NCBI GenBank assembly: GCA_964550375.1
Contig: CAZJYX010000003.1
Span: 62,001 to 126,000 of the forward strand
Length of the DNA stretch: 64,000 bases
Direction of reading: 5' to 3'
Source: JAAYXS01 sp964550375
GTDB taxonomy: Bacteria; Planctomycetota; Phycisphaerae; UBA1845; Fen-1342
Positions 41,760-50,215 of this stretch are shown here, piece after piece. Position 1 is the first letter of the stretch. Every line of letters starts with the position of its first letter. Under the pieces are notes generated by a model. The model had not been told where the DNA came from. It worked only from the letters and a program-made list of their open reading frames with translations, and made no database searches. The position numbers were made by a program, and so were the translations under genes.

Positions 41760-43265
41760 TCAGCGTACCTCGTTCGCAGTTGACGAACCAGCCTTGGCGG
41801 GTTCGGCTGCTGGCGCTGGGCGGATCACGCCACTGCCGCCTTGCGCCGCGGTAGGGTTGGCCATAGCGCGTCGGCTGGCCGTGACGCGTACCGGAATCCG
41901 CACACTGGAAACGCCTTCATCATCAGTACGTACGATGACAGCGGCGGCTCGCCTGGATTCGGCGGAGTAATCGGCCGGGACCTTAATGACAACGTACTGG
42001 ATCCCGGCTTGGCTGTCGAGGTGTGCCTGTATCCTGGGGTCGGTGCTCATCACCGACGTGGCCAGCCCCGGCTTGCCGGACCAGACGAGTCGGGCCTTCA
42101 ACTCGGTCTCCGCGGTCTGGTTCGGCGGCACCTCGAAACTGCCTGGCTCGGAGCGCAGGCGCGGATCGAGATTCGCAAACACGCGCAGTCGCTCGGTCGG
42201 CGAGCGCTCGACGCCGGTTTCCAGCGTGACGGCGCCGCGAATGCTCTGATTCGGCCACGGCGGGCTGAGTGTCACGTCAAGCTCGTACTTGGCACTCGCC
42301 TCGATCTCACGCAGTTCAGCCGAGATATTGGCCGTCTTGACGGGTACCAGCTTGGGCCGAATCTCGCCGGCGTCTCCCTTTGTGATCGTGATGGTTTTGG
42401 TCTGGGGCTCGTCCGTGCGCGCGATCTGACCGAAGTTCACCGTTTGCGGATCGCACGTCAGCGCCGTCATGACGCGGACCGTGCCCTTCAAGGTTACGCT
42501 GCGATTTTCCTTATCGTTGGTCTGCACGCGAATCGACCGGCTGAATTCACCGCTCGCCCGGTTACGGGTCGACGTGCTAACCTGGATTTCATCGGTCTCA
42601 CCGGGCGGGATGCTTCGGCCAGACTGGCCGACAACCTTGGCCCCTCAGCCCGCCCTTACGCGTATGTTCAGTGGCCCCTCACCCGCATTGCGGACCTTGA
42701 AGGCGAAAACCGCATCTTCGCCGGACCACATCGGCTCAAGTACTACCTCCGGCGTGTCGCACGCCCACTTGGGCTGCGGCTGATCCGGACCGGGCGGTGT
42801 CAGGTCCACCTCCGAGCCGTCGGGCGCCCCGCAGCCGCCCTTCTTCTCGGCTGCCGGAGACTGCTTGGCATCCTCCGCAGCCTGGGCCTCGCTCTGCAGC
42901 GACCTGACGCCCGACGTTGCGGCCGGCTTCGGCGCACGGGCAGGCTGCTGAGCCGCCGGCCGCGCCGGAGTGTTCGCCGGCTGTCCCGCTTCTTCGGCGG
43001 CGCTCTGCGCCGCCATCTTCTGCTCGATCAGCTTGCGAATCGCCTCGACCTCGGCCTCAGCCTCCGCCCGCTGGTTCTGAGCGGCCGGTTCGTTGCTCGA
43101 GGCGGCGCCGGCCGATCCGGCGGCCGGCTTCGGCTCCGTGCTGGGGCCGGCCCAGGCAACAGCGACGCAAAGCGCCGCAGTTGCCACGGCAAGTCCCCAC
43201 CGCGCGCTCCGCGCGCCAAATAGCGGCCGCGCGTCGTGCTCCTTCATCTTCCTCTTCCGTTCCAT
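41760..43265 (-). CDS. DUF1573-like exported protein with an in-frame TGA (candidate selenoprotein)
   Basis: One reading frame of 502 codons containing a single TGA at codon 207 (42647-42645). Before it: a signal peptide (WGLAVATAALCVAVAWAG), an Ala/Glu/Gln-rich helical linker, and the first DUF1573 strands (VFAFKVRNAGEGPLNI). After it the same frame continues the domain without a break (SIPPGETDEIQVSTSTRNRASG, IRVQTNDKENRSVTLKGTV), followed by two more beta domains. The TGA replaces the first Cys of the CGC motif usual in DUF1573. A SECIS-like hairpin follows it. The ATG at 43265 has GAGGA 8 bases upstream. Alternatives are a nonsense mutation or sequencing error. Without recoding this would be a pseudogene. 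Confidence 0.75.
42615..42631 (-). promoter_or_regulatory. SECIS-like hairpin downstream of the in-frame TGA
   Basis: On the minus strand TCGGCCA-GTC-TGGCCGA forms a perfect 7-bp stem with a GUC loop. The stem begins 14 bases after the TGA and the loop G is the 21st base after it. The E. coli fdhF SECIS also has a short stem and a GU-containing loop at nearly this distance. I did not find the bulged U seen in some SECIS elements. Confidence 0.55.
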
Positions 43266-43362
43266 GGTGCTGTTCCTCATGTCCGCTGAATGCCCGACAA
43301 GCATAACAAGCTGCGCTGCCAGATACCAATATCCATACCGCAGCTATCGGGCATAACTCGCC

Positions 43363-43390
43363 ATTATAACAGAATTCCCGGCCATGCCAG
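43363..43390 (-). promoter_or_regulatory. promoter of the DUF1573 gene
   Basis: On the minus strand, CTGGCA (43390-43385, 4 of 6), a 16-base spacer and a perfect TATAAT (43368-43363). Expected start near 43356, leader about 90 bases to the ATG at 43265. An intact promoter argues against a decayed gene. A plus-strand TACAAT at 43413 could serve ilvC. Confidence 0.55.
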
Positions 43391-43541
43391 CGGCAAACGG
43401 CGCCGCTTGGCGTACAATCCTCCTCCTGCGTGCTACCACACGCTCAACTAATGTTAGACACGCGGTCGCGGCCTTGGTTGGGGCCGCGCCGCGTTAATGG
43501 CCCCGCATTCCCCCGCGTGCGCGGCTGGCCGGAGCGCGGCA

Positions 43542-44564
43542 ATGATCGACAACCTGGCGGCACAAGCCAACGTAGGGCTACTCAATGGCCGAACCTTGGC
43601 CGTCTTGGGCTACGGTGCCCAGGGGCACGCTCACGCCCTCAACCTGCGCGATTCCGGCTGTCAGGTTATCGTGGCGCAGCGTCCGGGCGGTCCACGGCAC
43701 GCCGCGGCGGTCGAGAGCGGTTTCGAGCCAGTCGATGCTCGAACCGCCGCCCGGCAGGCCGATATCCTGATTTTCGGACTGCCGGATGAGGCGGCACCCG
43801 CTATCTACGAGGAACAGATTCGGCCGGAACTGCGCTCCGGACAGACGCTCGGATTTATACACGGTTTTAATGTCCATTATGGCAGGATAGTCCCGCCCCA
43901 GGGCGTCGATGTTGTCCTCGTGGCCCCCAAAGCACAGGGGCACGCCGTCCGCAGCCTGTTCCTGGCCGGCGGCGGAGCCGTTGCGCTCGTGGCCACTGGG
44001 CAGGACACCAGCGGCCGGGCGATGGAAACGGCACTGGGCTGGGCCGCCGGCCTGGGCTGCCATCGGTCCGGCATCTTGCCAACCACCTTCCGGGACGAGA
44101 CCGAGACGGACCTGTTCGGCGAACAAGCGGTGCTCTGTGGCGGCCTGACGGCCCTAATCAAGGCGGGCTTCGAGACGCTGGTGGAGGCCGGCTATCCGCC
44201 GGAGCTGGCGTACTTCGAGTGCTGCCACGAGGTCAAGTTGATCGTTGACCTAATATATGAAGGCGGCCTGACTTACATGCGCGAGCGCATCTCGAATACC
44301 GCCCGCTTCGGTGACCTCACCCGCGGGCCGCGCGTCGTGGACGAGTCCACCCGGGCGGCGATGCGCGCTATCCTCACTGAGATCCGTACGGGCCAGTTCG
44401 CCCGCGAATGGCAGTACGAGTACGAGCAAGGTCTGCCCAGATTCAGAACCCTCACAGAGAACGACCGCAAACACCCGATCGAGGTGATCGGGGCGGCGCT
44501 GCGGGGCATGTTGCGGCCGGGGCGCCCATCCGAGTCGGCAGGAGGACATACCGGCAATGTGTAA
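43542..44564 (+). CDS. ilvC: ketol-acid reductoisomerase
   Basis: A 340-residue class I KARI that converts acetolactate to dihydroxyisovalerate with NAD(P)H and Mg(II) in branched-chain amino-acid synthesis. Seen are the dinucleotide loop GYGAQGHAHALNLRDSG, FIHGFNVHYG, VAPKAQGHAVR, the metal ligands in DETETDLFGEQAVLCGG, HEVKLIVDLIYEGG, and SNTARFGDLTRG. The cofactor-specificity loop reads QRPGGPRHA. The ATG at 43542 has GGAG in range. Compared with typical KARI it lacks the MxxYYDKDAD start, replaced by MIDNLAAQANVGLLNG. It overlaps the next gene by 8 bases. No other ilv or leu gene is in this window. Confidence 0.93.
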   Translation: MIDNLAAQANVGLLNGRTLAVLGYGAQGHAHALNLRDSGCQVIVAQRPGGPRHAAAVESGFEPVDARTAARQADILIFGLPDEAAPAIYEEQIRPELRSGQTLGFIHGFNVHYGRIVPPQGVDVVLVAPKAQGHAVRSLFLAGGGAVALVATGQDTSGRAMETALGWAAGLGCHRSGILPTTFRDETETDLFGEQAVLCGGLTALIKAGFETLVEAGYPPELAYFECCHEVKLIVDLIYEGGLTYMRERISNTARFGDLTRGPRVVDESTRAAMRAILTEIRTGQFAREWQYEYEQGLPRFRTLTENDRKHPIEVIGAALRGMLRPGRPSESAGGHTGNV

Positions 44565-45891
44565 CCTGAGGTTATCGGTCCTTGTTCTGGCGCTGATCTG
44601 GCTCATGGGCACCCATCCGGCCGTCGCCTTGAACGACGAACCGCCCGAGGTGCCGCGGGCGCGCGAGCTGGTCAACCTGCTCATCCAGGGCAAGTACAAC
44701 CAGTTCGTCAGCGCGGGCAACGAGGTGATCCAGCGTAGCGTGACCGCCGAACACGCCGAGCGGCTCTGGTCGGCGATATTGATGCGCTGCGGCGAGTACC
44801 AGGGCCGCATGACCGTCCGCACGCTTCCAACTGCGGAGCGCCGCATAGTGGGGCTGGCCCTGTACTTCGAGCACGCGGTCCAGCCGGTGCGCGTGGAGAT
44901 CGACGCCCAGGGCCGGCTGGCCGGATTCTGGCTCGACCCGGTCGAGATGACGCGGCCCTACGAGCCGCCGGCATACGTTAATCCGAACCGCTACGAAGAG
45001 CAGGTGGTCTCGATCCCCGCCGAATTGCCGTTGCCGGCCACGCTTACGATCCCGCTCGGTCCAGGGCCGCATCCGGCGGTCGTGCTCGTGCAGGCCGCCG
45101 GTCCGCTTGACCGCGATTCGACCGTTGGCGTGCGGCGGCCGTTTCGTGACTTGGCGCTGGGCCTGGCGACCAGCGGCGTGGCGGCCCTGCGCTACGATCG
45201 GCGGTCACTTGCACATCGTGCCGTCGCGCCACCCGAGGGCTGGAGCTTCTCCAGTGTCGCGGTTGATGATACGCTGGCCGCTCTGGAGCTGTTGCGGAAC
45301 CAGCCACAGATCGACGCCAAGCGCCTTTACGTGCTGGGGCACGGCTTGGGCGGCATGGCGACGCCACACGTCGCCGAGCGCGACGGACGGCTCGCCGGCA
45401 TGGTGATCGTGGGCTGCGGGGCCCGCTCGGTCCTGGACATAATGCTCGATGAGAGTCGCTACCTGGCCAGGCTGGACGGGGTAGTAACGGCCCGCGAGAA
45501 CGAGCAACTGGCCCGCCTGACGCAGTACTTCTCAGCCATCCGGGCCGGGCGGCTGGCCGATGTCCCGCCGACGGCCAACATACCGGTCAAGTTCCTCGCC
45601 GAACTGCACCAATTGGACGTCCTGGCGACCGTCGGCCGGCTGAAGACTCCCGTTCTGGTAGTGTTGGGCGGACGCGATTTCCAGACGACGACCGAGGACC
45701 GATCGCTGTGGGCGCAGGCCCTGGCCGGCCGGCCGCAGTCGGGCTTCCGCATCTTCGAGGATTTGGATCATACGCTCGTCGCCGGCTCCGGGCTGGCCAG
45801 CCCGGACGACTACTTGCAGCCCGGCCACGTTGACGCGGCCGTCATCGATTTGCTGGCAGACTTGGTTCGGAAGCCGGCCGGAGAGCAATAA
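44557..45891 (+). CDS. exported alpha/beta-hydrolase-like protein with Gly at the nucleophile position
   Basis: A 444-residue exported protein. The signal peptide is LSVLVLALIWLMGTHPAVA. Residues 35-120 form a DUF3887-like domain (LIQGKYNQFVSAGNEVIQRSVTAE). Residues 130-440 are an alpha/beta hydrolase: VVLVQAAGPLDRD, then ALRYDRR. The elbow VLGHGLGGM has Gly263 where family members have Ser (GHSLGG). Asp (VVLGGRDFQ) and His (EDLDHTLV) are intact. Loss of only the nucleophile suggests a non-catalytic or altered protein. AGGAGG lies 11 bases before the ATG, and the ATG overlaps ilvC, so the two are coupled although functionally unrelated. Confidence 0.82.
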   Translation: MCNLRLSVLVLALIWLMGTHPAVALNDEPPEVPRARELVNLLIQGKYNQFVSAGNEVIQRSVTAEHAERLWSAILMRCGEYQGRMTVRTLPTAERRIVGLALYFEHAVQPVRVEIDAQGRLAGFWLDPVEMTRPYEPPAYVNPNRYEEQVVSIPAELPLPATLTIPLGPGPHPAVVLVQAAGPLDRDSTVGVRRPFRDLALGLATSGVAALRYDRRSLAHRAVAPPEGWSFSSVAVDDTLAALELLRNQPQIDAKRLYVLGHGLGGMATPHVAERDGRLAGMVIVGCGARSVLDIMLDESRYLARLDGVVTARENEQLARLTQYFSAIRAGRLADVPPTANIPVKFLAELHQLDVLATVGRLKTPVLVVLGGRDFQTTTEDRSLWAQALAGRPQSGFRIFEDLDHTLVAGSGLASPDDYLQPGHVDAAVIDLLADLVRKPAGEQ

Positions 45892-46012
45892 CGAGCTTGT
45901 CGTCGAGGCGCCCGACCCACGGTGCCCCTGCAATATGGTGCCCGCACTACGGGCACTTCGGGCACGTGCGGATATGCGATAGAATGAGAGCCAACGTGTC
46001 CTGAGCTTCTTC

Positions 46013-48058
46013 GTGACGGGCAATGTCGGACCGGAACGCGGTTCGTCAGCGGGGCGGGAGCCTGACGTGGCAAGATCCGGCGGCGAGAAACCCTGCGACC
46101 CTGGCACTACGGCTGAGACGGCGCAGCGCGCCAGTCGTGCCCGCAAGTACTGGCCGCGCGTCGAACTGGTTGTGCTGGCGTGCGCGTTCGTCGTCACCAT
46201 CCTGGCCAAGCTCGTGGCGGTGCGCGCATACCAGCCTGTCAGCCTTCTGTCCTGGTGGGTCTCCGTGGCGGTTGGTGACGTCGCGTTCTTCGCCACGGTC
46301 GCGGCCGCCGCTTCGTTTGCCTATGCCGTCTTGCCGCGGCGCTGGTTAGCGCGCATCGTCCTCCTGGCGGCCGTGTCGATTCTAGGCTGGTCATTGGCCA
46401 ACGCAGCTTGGCTATACGTCACCGGTGTGCAGCTTCAACCCGGCGTCATCTTCGTCATTCTCAAGCATCCGGCGGAGTTCTGGCCGACGGTCAGCCCGCA
46501 CGTTACGCGGATGCCGCTGCCACTGGTTGTCGGCGGGTGTCTGGCGGGACTCGGCGCGCTGGCCTGGGTTGGCTGGCGCCTGGTGCGCCCGCGGCCGATC
46601 GGCGAACATCGCCGCGGCTACGCGCTCGTAGGCGTGGCCGGCATCCTGGCGGCGCTCGCGGTGCTCACCGTGGTCAAAGGCGCCGCGCCCGAGGTCGGCA
46701 TGGGGTCGGTCGGCCCCGTGCTCAGTTACAGCAGTCACGGACACGTACTGACGTCGCTGCTGCCTGGCCGGCTGGACCGCGACTTGGGCGACCTCCCGAC
46801 CCGGGTCGTGCCGCGCGTCGGTGAGCGCCACGTCGAGTTCCCGGCGGCGCCCCCGGGGGGCTGGCCTAACATCGTGCTCGTGTTGTTGGAGAGCGTCTCA
46901 TACCAGGCCAGCGGGCTGGGGAAGAGCTCACGCGGGGCCATGCCGACGCTGAGCCGGCTGGCGGCCGAGGGTGTTGAGTTCGCGCACACGCGCGTGCCGG
47001 TGTCCCAGACGGGCAAGGCGTTCTGGGCAACTTTGACGGGCACGACGCCCGACCTGTACCACGACTACGCCGAGGCCATCCTGGTCGATGAACCGTATGA
47101 GAGCCTGGCGTCGCTCTTGCGCCGGGTGGGCTATCGCAGCGCGTTCTTCCAGATGTCCAAGGGTACGTTCGAGTGCGCCCCGGGCACGTTCGCGAATCTG
47201 GCGTTCGACTGGGCCTGGTTTCGCGAGAACCTTGAGGACCCTACGGCCAACCTGGGCTACCTGAGCGGCGACGACTTCCGCATGTTGGACCCGGCCCTGG
47301 AATGGGCAACCAACGAAGACAGGCCGTTTCTGCTAATGATGATAACGTCGGTCGCGCACGATCCGTACGACGTGCCGGAGTCCTTCGGGCCGCGGCTGGC
47401 GGACCAGCGCGCCCGCTATCACCAGGCCGTGCGCTACACGGATGCGTTTCTGGACGAGCTGCAGGAACGGCTGGCCATGCTCGGCCTGGCCGACAACACG
47501 GTGCTGTGCGTGCTCGGCGATCACGGCGAGAGCTTTCGGCCGGAATCTCGGCACACGCGCTGGGTGCCCCACGAAGAGGTCGTCCGCGTGCCCTGGGTGC
47601 TGAGCTGGCCGGGCCATGTTCCCGCGGGGGAGCGCTGCTCCTGGCCCTGCAGCCAGTTGGACGTAACGCCCACGCTGTTGAGCTTGCTTGGCTGCGACAT
47701 CTCCCAGGCGGGCTTTGAAGGACGTGACGCCCTGGCGCCTGGCAGCCCGGACCGCCCCCTGCCGTGTTCGTCATGGTTCGAAGGCAGCCCAATGGCGCTG
47801 GTAGAGGGCACACAGAAGTGGCTGTACTGGCCGCGCACCGGCGAAGTCCAGTTCTACGACTTAGCCAGCGACCCGGATGAGCTTAGTCCCATAACGGTTG
47901 ACGATGCCCAGCGGGCCCGTGTGGCCGAGTTTCTGACCAGTTGGCAGCGGTCGTCCTACATCGAGTTCCATGCCAGGCGCTTCCGCCGCGAGTTCCTGTA
48001 CGATCATTGGTGGGCGTTCAGTTCCGGACGCTACGGACGGGCCTACTATGTGCCTTGA
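46013..48058 (+). CDS. membrane sulfatase / LTA-synthase-like phosphoglycerol transferase family protein
   Basis: A 681-residue protein: an Ala/Arg-rich N-terminus, five membrane spans (about 50-220), then an alkaline-phosphatase-fold domain. Metal-site pieces are VLVLLESVSY (Glu), VSQTGKAFWATLTGT (likely nucleophile Thr), and LGDHGESF. The closest known type is LtaS/OpgB/EptA-like, in which a phosphoglycerol or phosphoethanolamine group is moved onto an envelope glycan or lipid. The start is a GTG with poor ribosome site. A GTG at 46067 with GGGAG is an alternative. It overlaps the exosortase-like gene by 11 bases, and that one overlaps the EpsI gene by 8, so the three form one operon. Confidence 0.85.
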   Translation: MTGNVGPERGSSAGREPDVARSGGEKPCDPGTTAETAQRASRARKYWPRVELVVLACAFVVTILAKLVAVRAYQPVSLLSWWVSVAVGDVAFFATVAAAASFAYAVLPRRWLARIVLLAAVSILGWSLANAAWLYVTGVQLQPGVIFVILKHPAEFWPTVSPHVTRMPLPLVVGGCLAGLGALAWVGWRLVRPRPIGEHRRGYALVGVAGILAALAVLTVVKGAAPEVGMGSVGPVLSYSSHGHVLTSLLPGRLDRDLGDLPTRVVPRVGERHVEFPAAPPGGWPNIVLVLLESVSYQASGLGKSSRGAMPTLSRLAAEGVEFAHTRVPVSQTGKAFWATLTGTTPDLYHDYAEAILVDEPYESLASLLRRVGYRSAFFQMSKGTFECAPGTFANLAFDWAWFRENLEDPTANLGYLSGDDFRMLDPALEWATNEDRPFLLMMITSVAHDPYDVPESFGPRLADQRARYHQAVRYTDAFLDELQERLAMLGLADNTVLCVLGDHGESFRPESRHTRWVPHEEVVRVPWVLSWPGHVPAGERCSWPCSQLDVTPTLLSLLGCDISQAGFEGRDALAPGSPDRPLPCSSWFEGSPMALVEGTQKWLYWPRTGEVQFYDLASDPDELSPITVDDAQRARVAEFLTSWQRSSYIEFHARRFRREFLYDHWWAFSSGRYGRAYYVP

Positions 48059-48968
48059 ATCACACGCTCCCGCGGCGCGCCCGGCAGCGCTGAAGGTCCT
48101 GATTCTGACGCTCCTGCTGGTCTGGGCCTTCTGGCCCGAACTGGCCTACGCGGCCCAGTTGATGCTCAGCAGCAGCGACTGGAGCCACGGCCTGGTGGCG
48201 CCGCTGGCGCTCGCGCTGCTTGTCGCGCGCCGCCGCCCGTACCTGGCACAAGACCTGAAGCGCGGGTCGATCTGGGGCATAATCCTGCTGTTACTGAGCT
48301 TGGCGGTATACGCGGCCAACATGTGGCCGTGGGCGTACGGCTACTTCCGCCACGTGGCGTTCGTCCCCGCGGCCGGCGGAGTCGTGCTGGCAACTTGCGG
48401 ATGGCGCGTCCTGAAGCGCTGCTTGCCGATGCTGCTGATCCTGTTGCTGAGCATTCCGATCGGCCCGCGCTACTATGCCGGTCTGATCATCAAGCCGGAA
48501 ACCTACACACTGGCGGCCGCCCGGGTAGTGCTGGACCGTCTGCCCGGCGTCGATATGCATTTGCACGGCCCCGACCTGGACTTCGCCGCCGCCGACGCGA
48601 CCGGCACGGTCGCCACCGGCGAGCCGCGGCGCGGCGCCAGCATGTTGCTGACCTACGCCGTGCTCGGCGTATTCGTGGTCTTCACGCGCGTGCGGCCGGC
48701 CTGGCAGGTCGCTCTGCTGGCGCTGGCCGCAGTGCCGATCGTGCTGCTGTGCAACCTGCTGCGCTTGTTGTGCTGGGGAGTGATCAACATCTACGCCCAG
48801 CCGGACCCGGTCAGTCCGGTGCCGCGCGTCATCGCCGCGGCCGTGTCGCTGGTGCTGGCGTACCTGCTCTTCGCGGCCGGGTGCGGCGTACTGGGCTGGC
48901 TGGGGACGGCCTTCGCCGCCGACGAACGGGATGATCAGGGTCAGGATGAGGAGGTGGCCGATGCCTGA
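48048..48968 (+). CDS. exosortase-family membrane protein lacking catalytic Cys and His
   Basis: A 306-residue polytopic protein with about eight spans, the layout of the exosortase (EpsH/XrtA) family that cleaves PEP-CTERM tails. By eye the region GEPRRGASMLL-39 residues-CNLLRLL aligns with the family EACSGLRSLL-ANxLRI with equal spacing. The Cys position is Arg and the His about 24 residues after the Asn is also Arg. Only the NxxR Arg is kept. The ATG at 48048 overlaps the sulfatase stop and the downstream EpsI-type gene overlaps its own stop, so context supports the family. It may be inactive or a new subtype. Confidence 0.75.
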   Translation: MCLESHAPAARPAALKVLILTLLLVWAFWPELAYAAQLMLSSSDWSHGLVAPLALALLVARRRPYLAQDLKRGSIWGIILLLLSLAVYAANMWPWAYGYFRHVAFVPAAGGVVLATCGWRVLKRCLPMLLILLLSIPIGPRYYAGLIIKPETYTLAAARVVLDRLPGVDMHLHGPDLDFAAADATGTVATGEPRRGASMLLTYAVLGVFVVFTRVRPAWQVALLALAAVPIVLLCNLLRLLCWGVINIYAQPDPVSPVPRVIAAAVSLVLAYLLFAAGCGVLGWLGTAFAADERDDQGQDEEVADA

Positions 48969-49710
48969 GGCACTGTCGCCGCGCCGACCGCCGACCTGGC
49001 GGGCTTTGCTTTCGCCGACTTTCCTGGCCTGCGTGGTCATCGTGGCGGCCGCGGCTAGCGGGTTGCGCCCCGCCATGCTCGCCATCGCCGCGCACTACGA
49101 GAAGCAGAGTATCCCGCTGCGCCGGCCCTTGGAGGAGTTCAACCCGGCCGCGTTCAAGTCGTTCGACGCCACGGTCGTCGCGCAGCTTGAGAACATGCCG
49201 GCGGTAGAGGATGTTGGCACGGAGCACGTGCTGATGGTTGATCTCAAGCCGCTGGACCCCAACCGCGCCCAGCGTTTCTTCGCGTGGATGCTGGTGACGT
49301 ATTACAGCGACCCGCACGACCAGGTCCCGCACACGCCGGAAGTGTGTTATCGGCAGGCCGGTACGCGCGTCGGGGGCATCGACGTGATCCCGGTCGAGGT
49401 GCCGGGGCCCGACGGCACGCCTCAGACGGTGGACGTGCGCTTCGTGGACATGCACCAGCCGCAGGCACGCCTGATGATCGCCTACGTTTTCCACGCCAAC
49501 GGCAAGTTCTGTCACGACCGCGAACAAGTCCGCTGGGTGGTTGGGCGACCGGGCGACCGCTACGTGTACTTCAGCAAGATCGAGGCCATCGCCTCGTTCA
49601 CGTACGAGTTCCAGCGGCAGGAGGCGATCGACCTGTGTCGCGATATCCTCCGCGAAGGGCTGCCCGCGCTCGTTGCCGATCATTTCCCCCGCCCGGAAGA
49701 CCTCAAGTAA
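48961..49710 (+). CDS. EpsI-family exosortase-associated protein
   Basis: A 249-residue protein with one N-terminal span (FLACVVIVAAAASGL) and an EpsI/DUF3485-like outer domain. It contains RRPLEEF, FAWMLVTYYSDPHDQVPHTPEVCYRQAGTRV (the family HxPxxC signature) and VDMHQPQARLMIAYVFHANGKF. The ATG at 48961 has GGAGG with a 6-base gap and overlaps the exosortase-like gene by 8 bases. EpsI proteins are almost always linked to exosortases and EPS systems. It is convergent with the small PEP-CTERM gene and overlaps it by 8 bases. Confidence 0.85.
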   Translation: MPEALSPRRPPTWRALLSPTFLACVVIVAAAASGLRPAMLAIAAHYEKQSIPLRRPLEEFNPAAFKSFDATVVAQLENMPAVEDVGTEHVLMVDLKPLDPNRAQRFFAWMLVTYYSDPHDQVPHTPEVCYRQAGTRVGGIDVIPVEVPGPDGTPQTVDVRFVDMHQPQARLMIAYVFHANGKFCHDREQVRWVVGRPGDRYVYFSKIEAIASFTYEFQRQEAIDLCRDILREGLPALVADHFPRPEDLK

Positions 49711-50209
49711 GGCGGTTTGCCCCCGCGGTGCGGCGGTCTGCCCGCGCTGCCAAACCGGCGTGCAGCATCATCAGCCCCGCCACTACCGCCGCTACGAACA
49801 GCATATGCTGCCGCGGCTCTGGGACGGGCCCCCAGGTGTTCGCGAGCGTGGTCATGGTCCCATCGCCGCGACCCACCTGCGCTATCACCTTCCCCAGCAC
49901 CGCGCCGGCACTGGTCACCCGGAAGTAGAACTCCGCCGCCTGGCCGCAGCGTATCGCGTGCGCCGGGTCGGCTGTCCAGGCGCGAAAGACGTCGTCCTCC
50001 GTGTCGTATTCCCAGCCGGCCGGCACATTGAAGTAGTAGCTGTTCGTGTACGGCACTTCGAAGCGTGTGATGGGCTCGAGCCCCAGGTTCGTCAACTCAT
50101 AAGTGTACACGCTGGCCCGCACCCAGACGCGCAGGCGCACGCCCTCGGTTTGCACATCCGACAGGACAGGAACCGCGGCCAAAGCCAGGATGAGCGGCGT
50201 GATCAACAT
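49703..50209 (-). CDS. small PEP-CTERM-like protein next to the exosortase operon
   Basis: A 168-residue protein. A short signal peptide (LITPLILALAAVPVLS) precedes a beta domain (VRLRVWVRASVYTYELTNLGLEPITRFEVPYTNSYYF). The end reads VPEPRQHMLFVAAVVAGLMMLHAGLAARADRR: PEP, one span and a basic tail, i.e. a PEP-CTERM-like sorting signal. Its position facing the sulfatase-exosortase-EpsI operon makes it the obvious dedicated substrate. On the minus strand TATAAT ends 6 bases before the ATG, so the message may be leaderless. Function beyond sorting unknown. Confidence 0.72.
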   Translation of the reverse strand: MLITPLILALAAVPVLSDVQTEGVRLRVWVRASVYTYELTNLGLEPITRFEVPYTNSYYFNVPAGWEYDTEDDVFRAWTADPAHAIRCGQAAEFYFRVTSAGAVLGKVIAQVGRGDGTMTTLANTWGPVPEPRQHMLFVAAVVAGLMMLHAGLAARADRRTAGANRLT

Positions 50210-50215
50210 GTCGCC

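Noticed and set aside
41760..42527. A separate gene starting MQTNDKENRSV after the in-frame TGA
   Set aside because: It has no ribosome site, begins in the middle of a DUF1573 strand and its upstream sequence is open in the same frame, so it is better read as the second half of one protein.
42645..42647. Simple pseudogene caused by a nonsense mutation
   Set aside because: Not excluded, but disfavoured: there is only one stop, the promoter and signal peptide are intact, the position is a family cysteine, and a SECIS-like hairpin is in register.
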